A stretch of 64,000 nt of DNA from Thereva unica. Taxonomy: Eukaryota > Arthropoda > Insecta > Diptera > Therevidae. The notes beneath the pieces are model-generated. The model saw only the letters and a list, made by a program, of their open reading frames with translations. It did not search any database and was not told where the DNA came from. The DNA lies in contig OX465282.1 in assembly GCA_949987705.1 (NCBI GenBank), positions 86,230,070-86,294,069 of the forward strand, read 5' to 3'. Below, in pieces: positions 31,881 through 43,707 of the stretch. Each line of letters starts with the position of its first letter. Positions within the stretch are counted from its first letter, which is position 1. The position numbers were made by a program, and so were the translations under genes.

Positions 31881-33160
31881 GAGAATTCGCAGCTTGCACC
31901 AAACCTACTTCAGATTAATAATACTCTATAAACGAATCACTAAAGCTTCCAGTGGAAGCCCTTGCTTTATTTCGTGCTAGGTACTCCACCGTAGTGTGTT
32001 TCCTTTGTACGGGGCGTTCCATTCATCGGGAACTTCTTTTTTCTGCAAATTTTCACTGTATTTCATGCAGTTTTTTTTATAGTTTCCTCTCCCTTTTGTT
32101 TAATGAGTTCCGCGGGTATGTTGTCAGACAACTATTTTTTTAATGCTTGCACCGCTTGGCACACTTCTTTCATCCCATTTTTATACTTGCAGCACCTTTT
32201 TGTAAAAATTTCTTGCATCATTTTAGAGTGCTGATTCTTCTATTTTCCTCATCTTCCCAATACTGCCTTTTTTTGCTTTGTATGCTCTTCTTTGTTTCTT
32301 TTCTTTATACTGCTCTACAAGAACTTAATGACAGTTAGTTGCTACTAGCTACTTGTAACCTAGTTGGTTATCGATTTATAACTCGCCAAAAAAATATTTT
32401 CGTTATTTTTTTTAAAAAATGGATGTCCGGGAAAAAATCTCAATTCCATCCAAATATCCGCAGTTTTAGTAGTTTTTATCCGGCTTTGGCAAATAGGTGA
32501 TGGCAGCCCTATAGGTAACTCTAAATTTTTATTTGGTATCCAAAATCATATTTTCCGGATTTGTTGTTTTTTACATTTACTTTTTTCCTACCGCGAACCG
32601 TGCACAAATAAAAATATATTTAACATAAATTACCATAAACACCGTAAACAATAAAAAACATCGATTTTTACTTGTTATCTTGACTCTTATAATAATTTAA
32701 TCAACAAACAATTAAATTTTTATCTGCAGATTGATATCAGTTACAAATTCGCTCTATTTTTACGACCATTAACCGTAGTACATACTAGCAAAAATTTCCA
32801 AATAAAAGATTATCACAAATTTCACAGAAATTATTTAGAATGGTGGCGATATTTGAACCAGTTTCGAGTATTACTTAAGCGTGGATCAGAAGTACTTTTC
32901 GTTTCGGTAAAATTAATTGGTTATCTTTTAAATGCTATTTCCGAAGAAATTTTATTATAATCGCCAACAGTAAATTCAACAATGTGAATTGTAAGAATCA
33001 TATGTAATAATGATCTGCGTAAATGAGACCTCTCCTTCCTCCCCCTATACTTTTTTTATACACAGTCATCCAGCTATTTTTCCTTTCTTCGCGTATGTAA
33101 GCCATCCGCTTATGTATCTTCAAATTTCTGCTTCGAAATTTACTACGAATCCCAGTAGAA
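31881..33160. other. gene-free stretch
   Basis: No supported gene; T-rich on plus between 32030 and 32340. Confidence 0.45.
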
Positions 33161-33305
33161 TTTTTTTTATGTGATAGACTAGATAGAGGCTTAGGAGAAG
33201 CCCCCTTGTACTGTTCGTCAATCTATCTTTTTCGTATAGAATGTCGAACAGCAGCTCTAGCCGGAAGATAGAGAGTAGAAAGAGAGAGAAGTAGGAAGGA
33301 ATTGT
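33161..33305 (-). mobile_element. SINE 3' fragment
   Basis: Shares poly(T), GTGATAGACTAGA, GGCTTAGG, TTGTACTGT and CGAACAGCAGCTCTAGCCGG in order with the SINE copies at 34627 and 60573. Only the 3' third is present. Confidence 0.8.
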
Positions 33306-33519
33306 AAGCTTATAGAAGTACTGAAATGACCACTTACTAGTAAGGGGTAGACCTTACCTTACCATTTTACAGGAGGTTCGCGTCTTAAAAGCGATGATAT
33401 CTAAGCTTTTAAGAACCGTCCCTCCTCATCGAACACAGGTAAGCAGGTAAAGGCTTCTCTTTTTTACTTTCCTTAGAGTAGTTACATATGTAAGTACTTC
33501 CCTTAGAGTACTTTTTTTC

Positions 33520-34110
33520 CTCCCTGTGTCAGGTATTGGGTTCAAAGGTACTGCGGCCATTCATTTGGCCTTTTGTACTACACCCCTATACCTCATATTT
33601 GTAGGCCAGACCGCTTGAACAAGTTCAGCAGTCTGCCTAGTGGCTTGTCGCTTAGACTTGAGTGTTCGATCAGGGACTCCTCGAACAAAGAGACCCTGCT
33701 TCTCGCTATTTCGGGGCACTCACAGAGAACGTGGAGGGCATACTCGTCCTCTTCCAGGCAGAGCCTACGTGTGGGGTCGTCCGTCCTTCCTATCTTCCAT
33801 AAGTGATAATTTAGGGCGCAGTGTCCGGTAATCAAGCCAAAAAGTGTCCTGACATCCTTGCCCGTCTTAGGGGACGGCACAGGAACGAACCGCTTAAAGT
33901 TGGCCAGTCCAGGCGCGGACCTCCAGCGTTCAGTATGTTTCATCAAAGTCCGTTCAGCCAGGGCCCTTTGCGGCAAGCTGGACAATGCCCCAATAGCCGG
34001 CTCTGGACCGATGAATGCAATATCAGAGCCCTGTTTGGTCAGGGCATTCGCACTTTCGTTGCCTTTGAAGCCCCGGTGACCCGGGACCCAGGATATCCTA
34101 TCCGAAGTTC
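33520..34110 (-). pseudogene. LINE with RNase H (I/LOA-like), 3' end
   Basis: The minus strand reads GNESANALTKQGSDIAFIGP, then RALAERTLMKHTERW, TLFGLITGHCALNYHLWKIG and DEYALHVLCECPEIARSR, the end of the RNase H domain and the C-terminal zinc-finger-like tail of I-group LINEs. The 3' UTR phrase GTACTGCGGCCATTC recurs at about 38020, marking another 3' remnant of the same family. Heavily 5'-truncated. Confidence 0.8.
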
Positions 34111-34341
34111 TTCAGTTCAATATATGAAGAGGTTACAACTGCATCAGTTCATCTTCTTTGCTGTTATGGCTTCTGACATGCGCTTGACGTCGACGACAGT
34201 GAAAGTATGTTGTCATAAATTTAATATTTTTATAAATTTTTTAAACTATATTTTTTATTTTCTACTTTAGTAGTAGTTATAGGTCTTCCGCCATTTTGTT
34301 GTGACCGCCATATTAGATTTAAAATGACGTCACTCGGCCTA
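34111..34341. repeat. satellite-bearing repeat, left part
   Basis: Matches 41880-41965 (GTCTTCCGCCATTTTGT, AAAATGACGTCAC). Its continuation lies at 39446 beyond the 5.1-kb insert. Confidence 0.7.
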
Positions 34342-34626
34342 GGGGTCGTCCATAAATTACGTGAGGTGTTTAGGGGGGAGGGGGTCGACCCGAATCGGCA
34401 AATATCATGTATTTTTTCCACAAGAAATGTCAAAAAAAATGTTGTGAAGAAAACACAGCTTAGGAGTCACTCTTAAGGCCATGGTGCAATGTCTAATAAC
34501 AAGTTTGGTTTGAAGAATAGAGGAGAATAGGAAAGGTTAAAGGGGGTCTGGGGGTGCTCAAGGAAATGCCTATGAACCTTACGTTTGAGTTCTAAGATGT
34601 TGTACGAGTTGGGAAATGCTGACTGC

Positions 34627-35090
34627 TTTTTTTTTATATGACAGACTAGAGGCTTAGGGAAAGTCTCTTTGTACTGTCGACAATCTATTGTTTCGTATTC
34701 AATATCGAACAGCAGCTCTAGCCGGAAGATAGAAAGAAGAGAGAGAGAGAGAAGAGAAGGTAGGAACTGTCACAACCTAGCCCCGATATTTTTTAATCCA
34801 GCTACTCTCAACCATTTCGCGACTCTGACATCAGGGCATCGAAAACAACTCGCTGGAGTGTTATGCCCCCTGAAACGAGTTGAATCTCATCAACCAACCG
34901 ATGACATGCGCTTGGTGGAGCAGGGAAGGCTATGCCAGGAGGAATCAGGAATGTAAAGAGGGAAGAAGAAAGCAGGAAAGTGTAGGTGGGAAAGTGGAAA
35001 AGGCGAAGGATCGTGGGGCTGGCCGGGATTCGAACCCGGGACCTCTGGGATAGCAGTCAGGCGGCTTACCCCTAGACTACCGAGGCCCCC
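34627..35090 (-). mobile_element. Full-length tRNA-derived SINE
   Basis: On the minus strand the element opens GGGGGCCTCGGTAGTCTAGG with an A-box-like TAGTCTAGGGGTAAG (35079-35065) and a B box GGTTCGAATCC (35036-35026), the internal RNA polymerase III promoter of a tRNA. A unique body follows, then a GA-rich stretch and a 3' A tail (poly T at 34627-34635). The tRNA cloverleaf is imperfect (the acceptor and anticodon stems do not pair fully), so it is a SINE head rather than a tRNA gene. Copies are at 33161 and 60573. Confidence 0.85.
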
Positions 35091-35879
35091 CGAGTAGGTA
35101 GATAATTCCACAGTCGAGTTATTCAATTCATAAACAAACTTCTAGATCGTATTCCAGGGTATGCGAGTGAGCGGGCTAGTCTTGTGTTGCTGGAAAAATA
35201 TTGCCGTGCAGGCCGGAGGTTCTGAATTCAAGTGGAATCGCCGCTCTGGCTATAGCAGTGATATGTAGGGGGTTGCTACATTCCTACGTTGGCTTAAAGA
35301 AATGAGTTTGATTTTGCACCTTGTCGAAGCAAGCCAAGGGGGTTTGTAGGGCGATTGTCTAGATATACGGATTGTATTCAAGGCGGGGCCGAATGTAAGA
35401 TTTGTAGATTGTAGCTAGGGCGTCTGGCGGGGGGGGGGGGGACTTAAATCTCTTAATAAATCAAAAGGCAAGGAGGCTTGTGGGGCGATTTGGAATATGT
35501 GATCATTCCATCGCAGATCCTCCATTAGGGGTCCATTAAACGATAGGTTTTGCTTTTAATTTATCACAGTTACTGCTATGACTGACGGAAAACCAAGCGT
35601 CTAACGTGATGATTGATGAAACTATCTAAGTATTTTGATTCTCACTAATCACGACTGATGGAATTGATTGACGCTTGCATGAACGTGGACGCCTTAAAGT
35701 TTCCCCAAGGATGTTAAGAGTTGATTCGGCGCTTAAGCCAGCTCCAGAATCACGCCGTGAACAGCCGCGAGTACCCGTGAACGCGAGTGGGATGGTTTTC
35801 TCGTCTAGCTCGCTTCTTGTTTTTCGTTCTGATTAGATAGGGTGTAAATTTTCCCCGTTAATTCGCGGCGTGGGTGTGC
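35091..35879. other. gene-free stretch
   Basis: No gene. A 14-G run lies near 35433. Confidence 0.45.
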
Positions 35880-36129
35880 ATGGGCGTAGCAATGAATTTT
35901 TGCTGGGGTGGGCCAGATTTTAAAGCATCGTTACCGACTCACCACAGACAGACGATCAACAAAAAAACTATTTTTTTTAATATTTTAAGTATTTAGACTA
36001 CTTAGGTAGTTAGAATTAAATATAATTAAAAGTTAGAATTAAATCTAAATATTATATTCATTAATTGAAATTTTTTTCTCTTTTACTTTTCTTTAAAAAT
36101 TCCTGCAAGACTTGATCTGCGCTTATATT

Positions 36130-36468
36130 CTATACAAATAAATTTTCAATGTTAATTAATAACGCTAAATTATAGAATCTGTCTTGCTTCATCCTTCTAG
36201 AATCTGTCCTTTTATCCTTCGCATCGCCGAAAACTGACGTGGTATCGACTATAAAATCATTCAACTTATTTGGTTGCCTTCGTCTTTTAGACACTCGTAA
36301 CGGTTCTAAGGAAATTTCGATTGCATTCGAAAATTTCTCTATCTTATTCCAACCCTTCTCAAAGTTTTCCATACTATTTCTGTCTTTCTCCAACGCAGCT
36401 GTTATGCTTTTAATAACATCAACTGCTTGACCTAATGTAGCGTCTTTGCTTTGGAAATATTTGCTCAA
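36130..36468 (-). pseudogene. hAT (ZMYM-like) transposase fragment
   Basis: A 112-codon frame with SKYFQSKDATLGQAVDVIKS, then FEKGWNKIEKFSNAIEISLE and PLRVSKRRRQPN, which resembles the middle part of ZMYM-type hAT transposases (region before the insertion domain). The DDE core and C-terminal dimerisation block are missing. Confidence 0.6.
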
Positions 36469-37194
36469 TATTGAAAAAATATATATGAGGAATCCTTAGA
36501 AGTTACAGATCATGTGCATGTAAACGAACATCCACTCATACCTGCACATATAATTTTTTTTTTTATCCAAAAAACACACCTTTTTATAACGTATCTTTTA
36601 AATTTTTTGACATAAAATAACTTGAAACAACGGATTTGTGATACAACGCGCTTAGCTTGACATAACTTGCCATGCAACCATACCCTTAAGAGATTAGTTG
36701 CTCGATTATTTAAAATAACTGCAACCGATACAATTCAGTAAACAGAAAATATTAAATCTCGTATGGGAAAATATATAGTTCAGCAAACAAACGAGCACGA
36801 ATATGCTTTTTGGCTATCAAGATTAACCCGATTCAGCGGAATTAGATTCATTTACCTCCCTACCGCTAGTATCAAAATGGAAATTACGCTATTTCTCCAG
36901 CGACAAAATATAGTGCAAACTCTGTTCAGTTATCTCCTTTTAAATGGCCTGCCACCTTGATGAGCCGATTGGTAATAATCTTCTTCTGATTCCTCCAAAA
37001 ACCGGCGACAAAATCAGCATTACGTTATTCTTTCATCGGCAAACTATTGCCCAAATGCCGCTCAGTTCAAAGGATACACTACTCGCATGTAGCCAGTGAT
37101 ACGGAATCGGTGGAAAGTACTCGAGTAAATACTTATGAGTAGAATCGAACTAAAAGTTCTTAAAAGTACATCTCCATAACCAACCCTCGAATGA

Positions 37195-37935
37195 TATAAA
37201 ATGATGTTGGGTGACTTCAACGCTAAGATCGGGAAGGACTTTCAGTATATGAGCGATAATAAGCAGCCACAGCCTTCGCGCAGCCACCCACGATAATGGT
37301 GGCAAGCTTATCGACCGATAACAGCAAAGCAATGCTAGGAAGTTCAAGTTCTTCCCATATAAAAACATCCAAAAAATGGCTTGGATGTCGCCAGATGGAA
37401 GGGCTAAAAACCTAATCGATCGGGTACTCATTGAAAATAAATCAGCAACAAGTGTAGCTAGACATGCTAGAGGAAATCAGCAGGAGATTTCTACTCCGAA
37501 ACAAAAACGCACTTCGTAAATTGCTGAGATCTTGAGCAATGTATCGAAAGACGAAGTTTACATTATATAAGACAATAATTTGCCATGTTATATGCTAAAT
37601 TCCTTTTAAAGGAAGATTTTTAGAAGCCCTATTTGTCAGAAAGGGACATGGAGAAACAGCTACCAACGAGTTATATCAAATATATGACGAGATAGGCTAT
37701 GTAAGTGACCTTGGTAAACTCAATACACTTCGCTGGTTTGGCCACGTCGAGCGCACGTCAGAAGAAAGAGGTGCAAGGAAGGACTTCACTATCATCATGG
37801 AAGAAAAAAAAAGGCGGATGCGTTTGTAACAAATGCAGACACTTCTCCAGACATCGAGCTGGAAGTCAGGCAGAAATAGAGACTGAAGTAAAAGATTAGA
37901 GGAAGTTCTATTTGGGCTGCAGCGCCATTGGAAGA
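37195..37935 (+). pseudogene. LINE endonuclease and C-terminal fragments
   Basis: Plus-strand blocks MLGDFNAKIGKD, then MAWMSPDGRAKNLIDRVLIE (endonuclease), and after a large gap LNTLRWFGHVERTSEERGAR (C-terminal tail). An RTE-like layout with most of the RT deleted; nested in the hAT. Confidence 0.7.
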
Positions 37936-38004
37936 AGAAGAAGGTGTATATGCGGCAAATTTCGCTTGAAGAATGCCTATTTCATTTTTTCCTTTGGTGA
38001 GGTA

Positions 38005-38075
38005 CTGGGTCTAAAAGTACTGCGACCATTCCCTTGACCTATTTTGCTGCTGCATTGGCATTCCTGATAACTTTC
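38005..38075 (-). mobile_element. 3' remnant of the I-like LINE family
   Basis: GGTACTGGGTCTAAAAGTAC with TGCGACCATTC matches the 3' UTR of the copy at 33520. Confidence 0.55.
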
Positions 38076-39445
38076 AACGAATGGTTATGTTATACCTGTG
38101 ACCTGCTTTAGCGTATGCAAATTATTTTAAAAGCTGATTATTTGGATATATAACTTGCCCTGTTCAAAAGTATCGAATACTGATATGAGTAGAATCGAAA
38201 GCCAAATAGTCATATCAGTAAAGAATCGAGTACCGATTCCGTTTCTCTATGTGTGGCTAGCCAGCTTGATATCAGGCAAGCGTTTTCATTATTATTTAAA
38301 CAAATTAAATAATAGACCTAGACCCTTGTGTACTTACTCTTTGGCTAGCTATACCAAGATATACCTACCGTTACCATGGACATAGAAGAGCGCCAAAAAG
38401 TGGATTTGAGTTTCTATTGGAGCCGAGTTGAGTTGGATTTGAATTTAAAACTCAACGACTTAACTTTATGAACTACACGGTATCATACTGAAGATGATAG
38501 GCTCATACTTATAATTTATTTATAGTTGTATTCTGCATTATATGTTACGTACATATGGCCGCATCAAATGAACTTAGCTCCCGCGTTTTTGCATTTTCTT
38601 CCGTAAGAGATTATACTCTTTATCTAAAGCTGGTAATAAATCTTGCATTGTGCTGAAAGTTTATACTGAAATTAGTAGAATTTCAAAGACTGCGGTCATA
38701 TAAAAACGGCACTGCATTGTATGAGATGACATAATTACTCACACAAGCAATACAACGCAACACAATTATGGTTTTCCAGCTATATCTCCATGGCCATTGC
38801 GGTCACTACGTTGTGTCATGCGCCGCGAGCCAATCACAATCTTAGTTTAACGGATGACCTCCAGCGCAGGACCATTAAATTTTTTTTTTTTTTTTTTCAA
38901 ATTGTTTAAAGCGTTATGTAATATCATTGGTTTTAAAGCGGATGTATCGTGTTTTTAATAACTTTTATTCTGGGGCGGGCCAGAAGGATTCTGGGGTGGG
39001 CCTGGCCCACCTGGCCCCCTACCTTGCTACGCCCATGGGTGTGGAGATGCGTTTACATTCTCTTCTCCCATGTAGATAGGAGGTATATCGGCGTTATCGA
39101 GAAAACTGGGTTAAATTAAGTAAAATATGTCTCTCTACTACGATATGTCTAAATCATACACAAAAACATTTGTCGCGGTTATACAAACGCCACAAATAGC
39201 AAAGTAGCCCTGGATTAATTAGCCGCCATCGGCTAGCCTACAGCGTTCGAGCTGGGTGGAGCGACCCGCGGAAAGGCTCGACTTGTTGTGTTCACGCCCG
39301 TATATGCGTGTTGAATTTGAAAAATCTCACGTGAGATTATGGGGGAGGGAGGGGGTCCAGCCAAATCTCACGAAATCTCACCGAGGGGCAGGGGGGGGGG
39401 TCGAAAAAGCGCAAAAATCCCCTCACGTAATTAATGGACGACCCC

Positions 39446-39790
39446 TTACTGTACTACACTCAAAAGCTTTCATTTGATACCCATATCAAGGGCATTGTAA
39501 AAAAAGGTAAACCAAAATTTTGTGTTGGTCGCCATTTTGAATTTGGAATAACTCTAATAGTATATCTCTCTAATAGCTAATAGTATTCTATTAGTCATAT
39601 CCTTTCATTTTTTATACCAATACCAAGCGCGTTGAAAAGAAATAGGTGATCCGCATTTCGTGTTGCTCGCCATTTTGTCTTGGCCGCCATTTTGAATTGG
39701 AATGTCTCCACACAGCTAATAGTACTCTGCTTGCCATTTGATACCCATACAGTGTGGTTTGTAAAGAAAAAGGTAGTCCGCCTTTAAAAA
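39446..39790. repeat. Satellite-like tandem repeat, units ~130 bp
   Basis: Three units each begin with a TTTCATTTGATACCCAT-like word (about 39467, 39602, 39734) and contain GGCCGCCATTTTGAAT and CTAATAGTA. Same repeat as 41994-42420. Confidence 0.85.
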
Positions 39791-41960
39791 TCGCAGCATT
39801 GCAAGAAACAATGTGGAGTCGCTGGAATTTAAGCTGTGTGATCAATCCGGTCCAAGTCTTTCTTAGAGGATTCGTAACAGTAGATTTTTGTCGGGAGCAG
39901 GTTGTTATCCTGGAGCCCAAAAAGTATGTCCTGTTTTTGATGGAAACACAGTAATGATGAGTATGATATGACGAACTGAGGTACAAAGGATTATTGAGCC
40001 TTTTCACCAAAAAAGCGTTTAAATAAATCACACTCGCCGATGACTGCGCTGGAGAGTGCAGGCGAGTAGAAAACTATTATATTGTAGTTAACAAATTATG
40101 CCTCACTAAAAGTAGAAAATTAGTGCTTTAAAACCAAACAATATGCAAATTTCAAAAGAATCGCATACAAAATTGACTTTTTATTGTTGTTCGTTAACTC
40201 ACCAGAACAATAATAGAATCTTGAAAAACTTTCAATTTCCACTCCTAGCAAACATCTTGCATTTTCAATATTTACAATTCGTAGCTTTAGCATTCTTAAT
40301 TTTTTTCAGGTAGTGTGTACTCATTAGTGCCCATTTGTGGTTTCGGTTAAGCTAACTACACTGAATCACAATAAAAACATCACACTCGGAGTTTACACCA
40401 TTTAAATTGTTCTGCCGGTCAGTTGACTCACGTGAGAAAATAACACCCATCTGTCATCCTAGATAACAACGATCTGCCATTGCTTTTCTATAAAAACACG
40501 ATCTTCTGCACTAGTAATTCTCGCAATATCGCACAGATCGAACGCTTATAAAAATACGGAAGTTAGCAGACAATGTTAATGCGTCTCGGCCTTGAATTAC
40601 TCCGAGGCCATGTTTACATTATAAAACAAAAAACTCTTTTATTCTAGAACAACCGAACGAAGTTTAAGAGCACTTAACAATTTCTTATCCGTGAGAAATG
40701 CACTCGCACTATTCTAAACATGTTTTGGATTTAGTAGATGAAAAAATGCTGGAAGTGGATATTGAGTGCAGGGACATAAATCATTCCCCGGCATCTGAAG
40801 ACCTGGAAAAGGGATCATATGTATGTGAAAATGGGTCTAAATTTAAAACTGCATAAAAATTTTCAGCTTGTGTTTTTCTTTACGGATTTGTGACGGCAGA
40901 GAAGCTCAAGACGACAGGCAAGAAAAGGTGCAATCCTCGCTGAAAATTCGATACCTTGGGCATGATTTTAGAGCCCAAAATAGATTGGTGAGTGGCGATG
41001 AATGTTTACAGAGCAAGTGGCTGTTGGCTGTGTAGCAAGACTTTTCCAGGTTATTGCGAAATTTCGAGTTCAAAAATAAACGTAGACAGTTATCGAGAAA
41101 TATGGAATTTGAAGGAATGCCGATTTTAATGGAAATGGAACATTTCTGGAATAAATTATTATTCGACTTTATTTAATATGTAGAAAGATTTAACGGTTCA
41201 CCATCCGAAGCGGAGTGGCATTTCTGCAAGCCTTAATAAAACGAATTTATTTTTATATATAACTAGCAAAAACCCGCGTGCGTTGCAACGCCTTTTGATA
41301 AAAAAGATTGTGTGCACAGTCGGCGGTTGGAAAAAGGTAATTGAAAAAAGAAAAAATCTGCAAAAATTGATTTTGCATACTTAAAAATAATTTAGATTAT
41401 GTTACAACTTTTTTAAGATTCGACGATGAAAAATTGTGTACTATGTACATGCACAACAGAGACATAGCCAAACATATTCAAAATCGTCCGCATAGATTTT
41501 GTTATGCCGGGAGATTAGACGCCCTGCGCAAAACTTCGCTAATGGCGCTCTCCTCCGCTCCAAATTGTTTTTCCCAAAAAGGCACCAAAAAAAGTAATCA
41601 ATTTTGCAAATTTGGCACCCATCGTGCATCCTAAAATTGCACAGTAACAAAATCTAATAAATACTTGCTTTTTACCTATTTTATTTTATTAACTCTTATT
41701 AACTTAATTTTCGTTAGCGCCCCACACTTTTTGACATTTCGAAAGGTAGGTTGTTCCTGTATACATATAGGTATACTCGCTGGAGCAATAAAAACTTTAC
41801 ATTCAAAATTATTTTTTTATTTTATTTTTTACTTCATTTTAACATAAAAGCGTATTTTTTACTTTTTATTAAATTATATATTTATTTTCTATTTCTGGTC
41901 TATTATATGTATGTCTTCCGCCATTTTGTGAAGACCTCCATACATGAATTAAAACGACGT
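39791..41960. other. gene-free stretch
   Basis: No supported gene. The phrase ACTAGCAAAAACCCGCGTGC near 41263 looks like a transposon end but no partner was found. From about 41880 the sequence is the second copy of the satellite-bearing repeat. Confidence 0.4.
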
Positions 41961-42420
41961 CACATAGGTTACTGTACTATACTAGACATAAACTTTCATT
42001 TGATACCCATACCAAGGGCGCTGTAAAGGAAAAGGAAATCCGCCATTTTCTGTTGGCCGCCATTTTGAATTTGGAATGACGCGACACAAATAATAGTATT
42101 CTACTTGTCACACCCTTTCATTTGATACCCATACCGAGCGGTTTGTAAAGAAAACAGGAATCCCCCATTTTGTGTTGGCCGCCATTTCGCGTTTGACGCC
42201 ATTTTGAACGAGGGAGGAGTGACGCCACAAAGCTAATAGTATTCTATTTGTCATACCCTTTAATTTGATACCGATACCGAGTGGCTTGTAAACAAAAAGT
42301 TAATCCGTCATTTGGTGTTAGCGGCCATTTTGAATTTGAAATGATATAACACAGCTAATTTTATTCTTTGTATTCTATTTATCATACCCTTTCATTTGAT
42401 TCCCATGTCGGTGATTGGGA
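41961..42420. repeat. Satellite-like tandem repeat, units 122-142 bp
   Basis: Four unit starts (TTTCATTTGATACCCAT-like) at about 41994, 42116, 42258 and 42389, each followed by CGCCATTTT words and CTAATAGTATTCTA. An uninterrupted copy of the repeat split by the 5.1-kb block. Confidence 0.9.
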
Positions 42421-43029
42421 AATACAATTCTACAGTACTCAGCCAGAAGTGCTTAAGTGCAAAATATGCGTTTCCAGAAAATCGCCCTCGAAGAATAGTC
42501 AGTAGTAGACTTTTAGTCACCTGTTCGGGTTTCCATGCATCTATAAACAAAAAATCAGATTTCATCACTTCTAGTTTGGCTCTCGAATGCGTGACGGTGC
42601 TCTCTACCTGTTGCTTTTAAGTTCGTTTATTACGGAAAAACTCGATTCTATTAGGCCCAAGATAAATTGGGATTGAATGTTATATCTGATTTGTTCAAAT
42701 GTGACCTATTGACGCTTTGTCCGTTTAGTTTATGAATTTTCGACCAAAAACAAGGGAGTTATAAAGATTTTAGTCAAGCGTCAATGTAAATTTTAAGATA
42801 TTCCAAGCTATCCGCGCGGAAATACCAATTATAGCTCATTATATCCCAAACGAAGCAATTTTCGAAAAAACAAGTAAAGACGTTTTTGGTGAAGTTTTTT
42901 ACGCTCTACAAGTTGTTCCTATACATTATATCGAAATTATCAACCACTTCCACGTTATTGGTGAAATATCAATTTTCCAAGATTAGCTGAAGATCTGCGC
43001 TGAAATAACCACATATTCCAAAGTGCTGA
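42421..43029. other. gene-free stretch
   Basis: No supported gene or clear repeat. Confidence 0.4.
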
Positions 43030-43612
43030 ACAAGCATCCCAGTGTCTAGGATTCCTCAAAAGATGCAAATTTCTCCTTCAGCCGTCTGCCAGGGCTATAA
43101 TTTATAAGTCCTACATTCGTCCCCGTCTTGAATATAATTCGTATATCTGGGCCGGGGCCCCAAGAACCATTTTAGCTTGGCTGGACAAGGTGCAAAACCG
43201 CGCTCTCAAACTTATTGGTGATAGCGCCATTTGCTCTTCAATTGACTCATTAAGCCACCGTAGGAATGTTGCAGCTCTAGCAAAATTTTATCGCTTTTTT
43301 CATAATGATTGCTCCACTGAAATAAGTAACCTCATGCCTCCACGGCAACATTTTTCCCGCAACACAAGACTTGCCCGCTCGGCTCACCCCCACAGTTTAC
43401 AGCCCTTATCTTCGCGCACACTCAGATCTAGAAATTCGTTTATAACAAGAACAACTCGTCTGTGGAACAACCTTCCAAAGACAGAACTCCGAACTTCCCG
43501 AACTCATACAACATCCAAGAGTTCAAACGCAAGGTTCATCGCCACTTTCTGCAACACCCCCTTGACTCCCCCTAACCTATTATGTCCTTTTCCCTATCTT
43601 TCGAGCTAAGCT
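43030..43612 (+). pseudogene. LINE (Jockey/CR1-like) 3' end
   Basis: The plus strand reads LGFLKRCKFLL, then YIRPRLEYNSYIWAG, LDKVQNRALKLIGD and LSHRRNVAALAKFYRFFHND, then TRLWNNLPKTE, the post-RT region of Jockey/CR1-type LINEs. Similar tails occur at 52332 and 60400. RT core absent. Confidence 0.8.
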
Positions 43613-43707
43613 TACTACTAGACATTGCACCATGACCTAAACGACATGACGTACTAGTAATACAAAGGGTGGCACCTGAGCTTAGACAATCACATGAAAA
43701 AAAAAAC

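Larger units (their letters stand above)
35880..39036. mobile_element. ZMYM-type hAT element with nested fragments
   Basis: Ends ATGGGCGTAGCAA and its inverse TTGCTACGCCCAT, flanked by GGGTGTGC (35872-35879) and GGGTGTGG (39037-39044), a 7-of-8 match. Next to the tips, GGGGTGGGCCAG-type sequence is mirrored. A hAT coding fragment lies at 36130-36468. Confidence 0.8.
34342..39445. mobile_element. 5.1-kb inverted-repeat block
   Basis: GGGGTCGTCCATAAATTACG (34342) and its inverse at 39445 match at 24 of 25 bases. The flanks are two halves of the satellite-bearing repeat, whose uninterrupted copy at 41955-41985 gives the empty site. G-rich runs follow each tip. No transposase of its own is recognisable. 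It contains a SINE, a hAT element and LINE fragments. It may be one element enlarged by insertions, or two MITE copies with material between them. Confidence 0.65.

Noticed and set aside
35020..35090. A tRNA gene on the minus strand
   Set aside because: A and B boxes are clear, but the acceptor and anticodon stems do not pair properly and the sequence runs into a repeat body with an A tail also present at 60573. It is a SINE head.
39612..40031. 139-codon frame on minus
   Set aside because: It overlaps the satellite units and has no domain.
41900..42420. A CRISPR-like array
   Set aside because: Units are 120-140 bp satellite copies with no constant repeat and unique spacer pattern, and the genome is eukaryotic.
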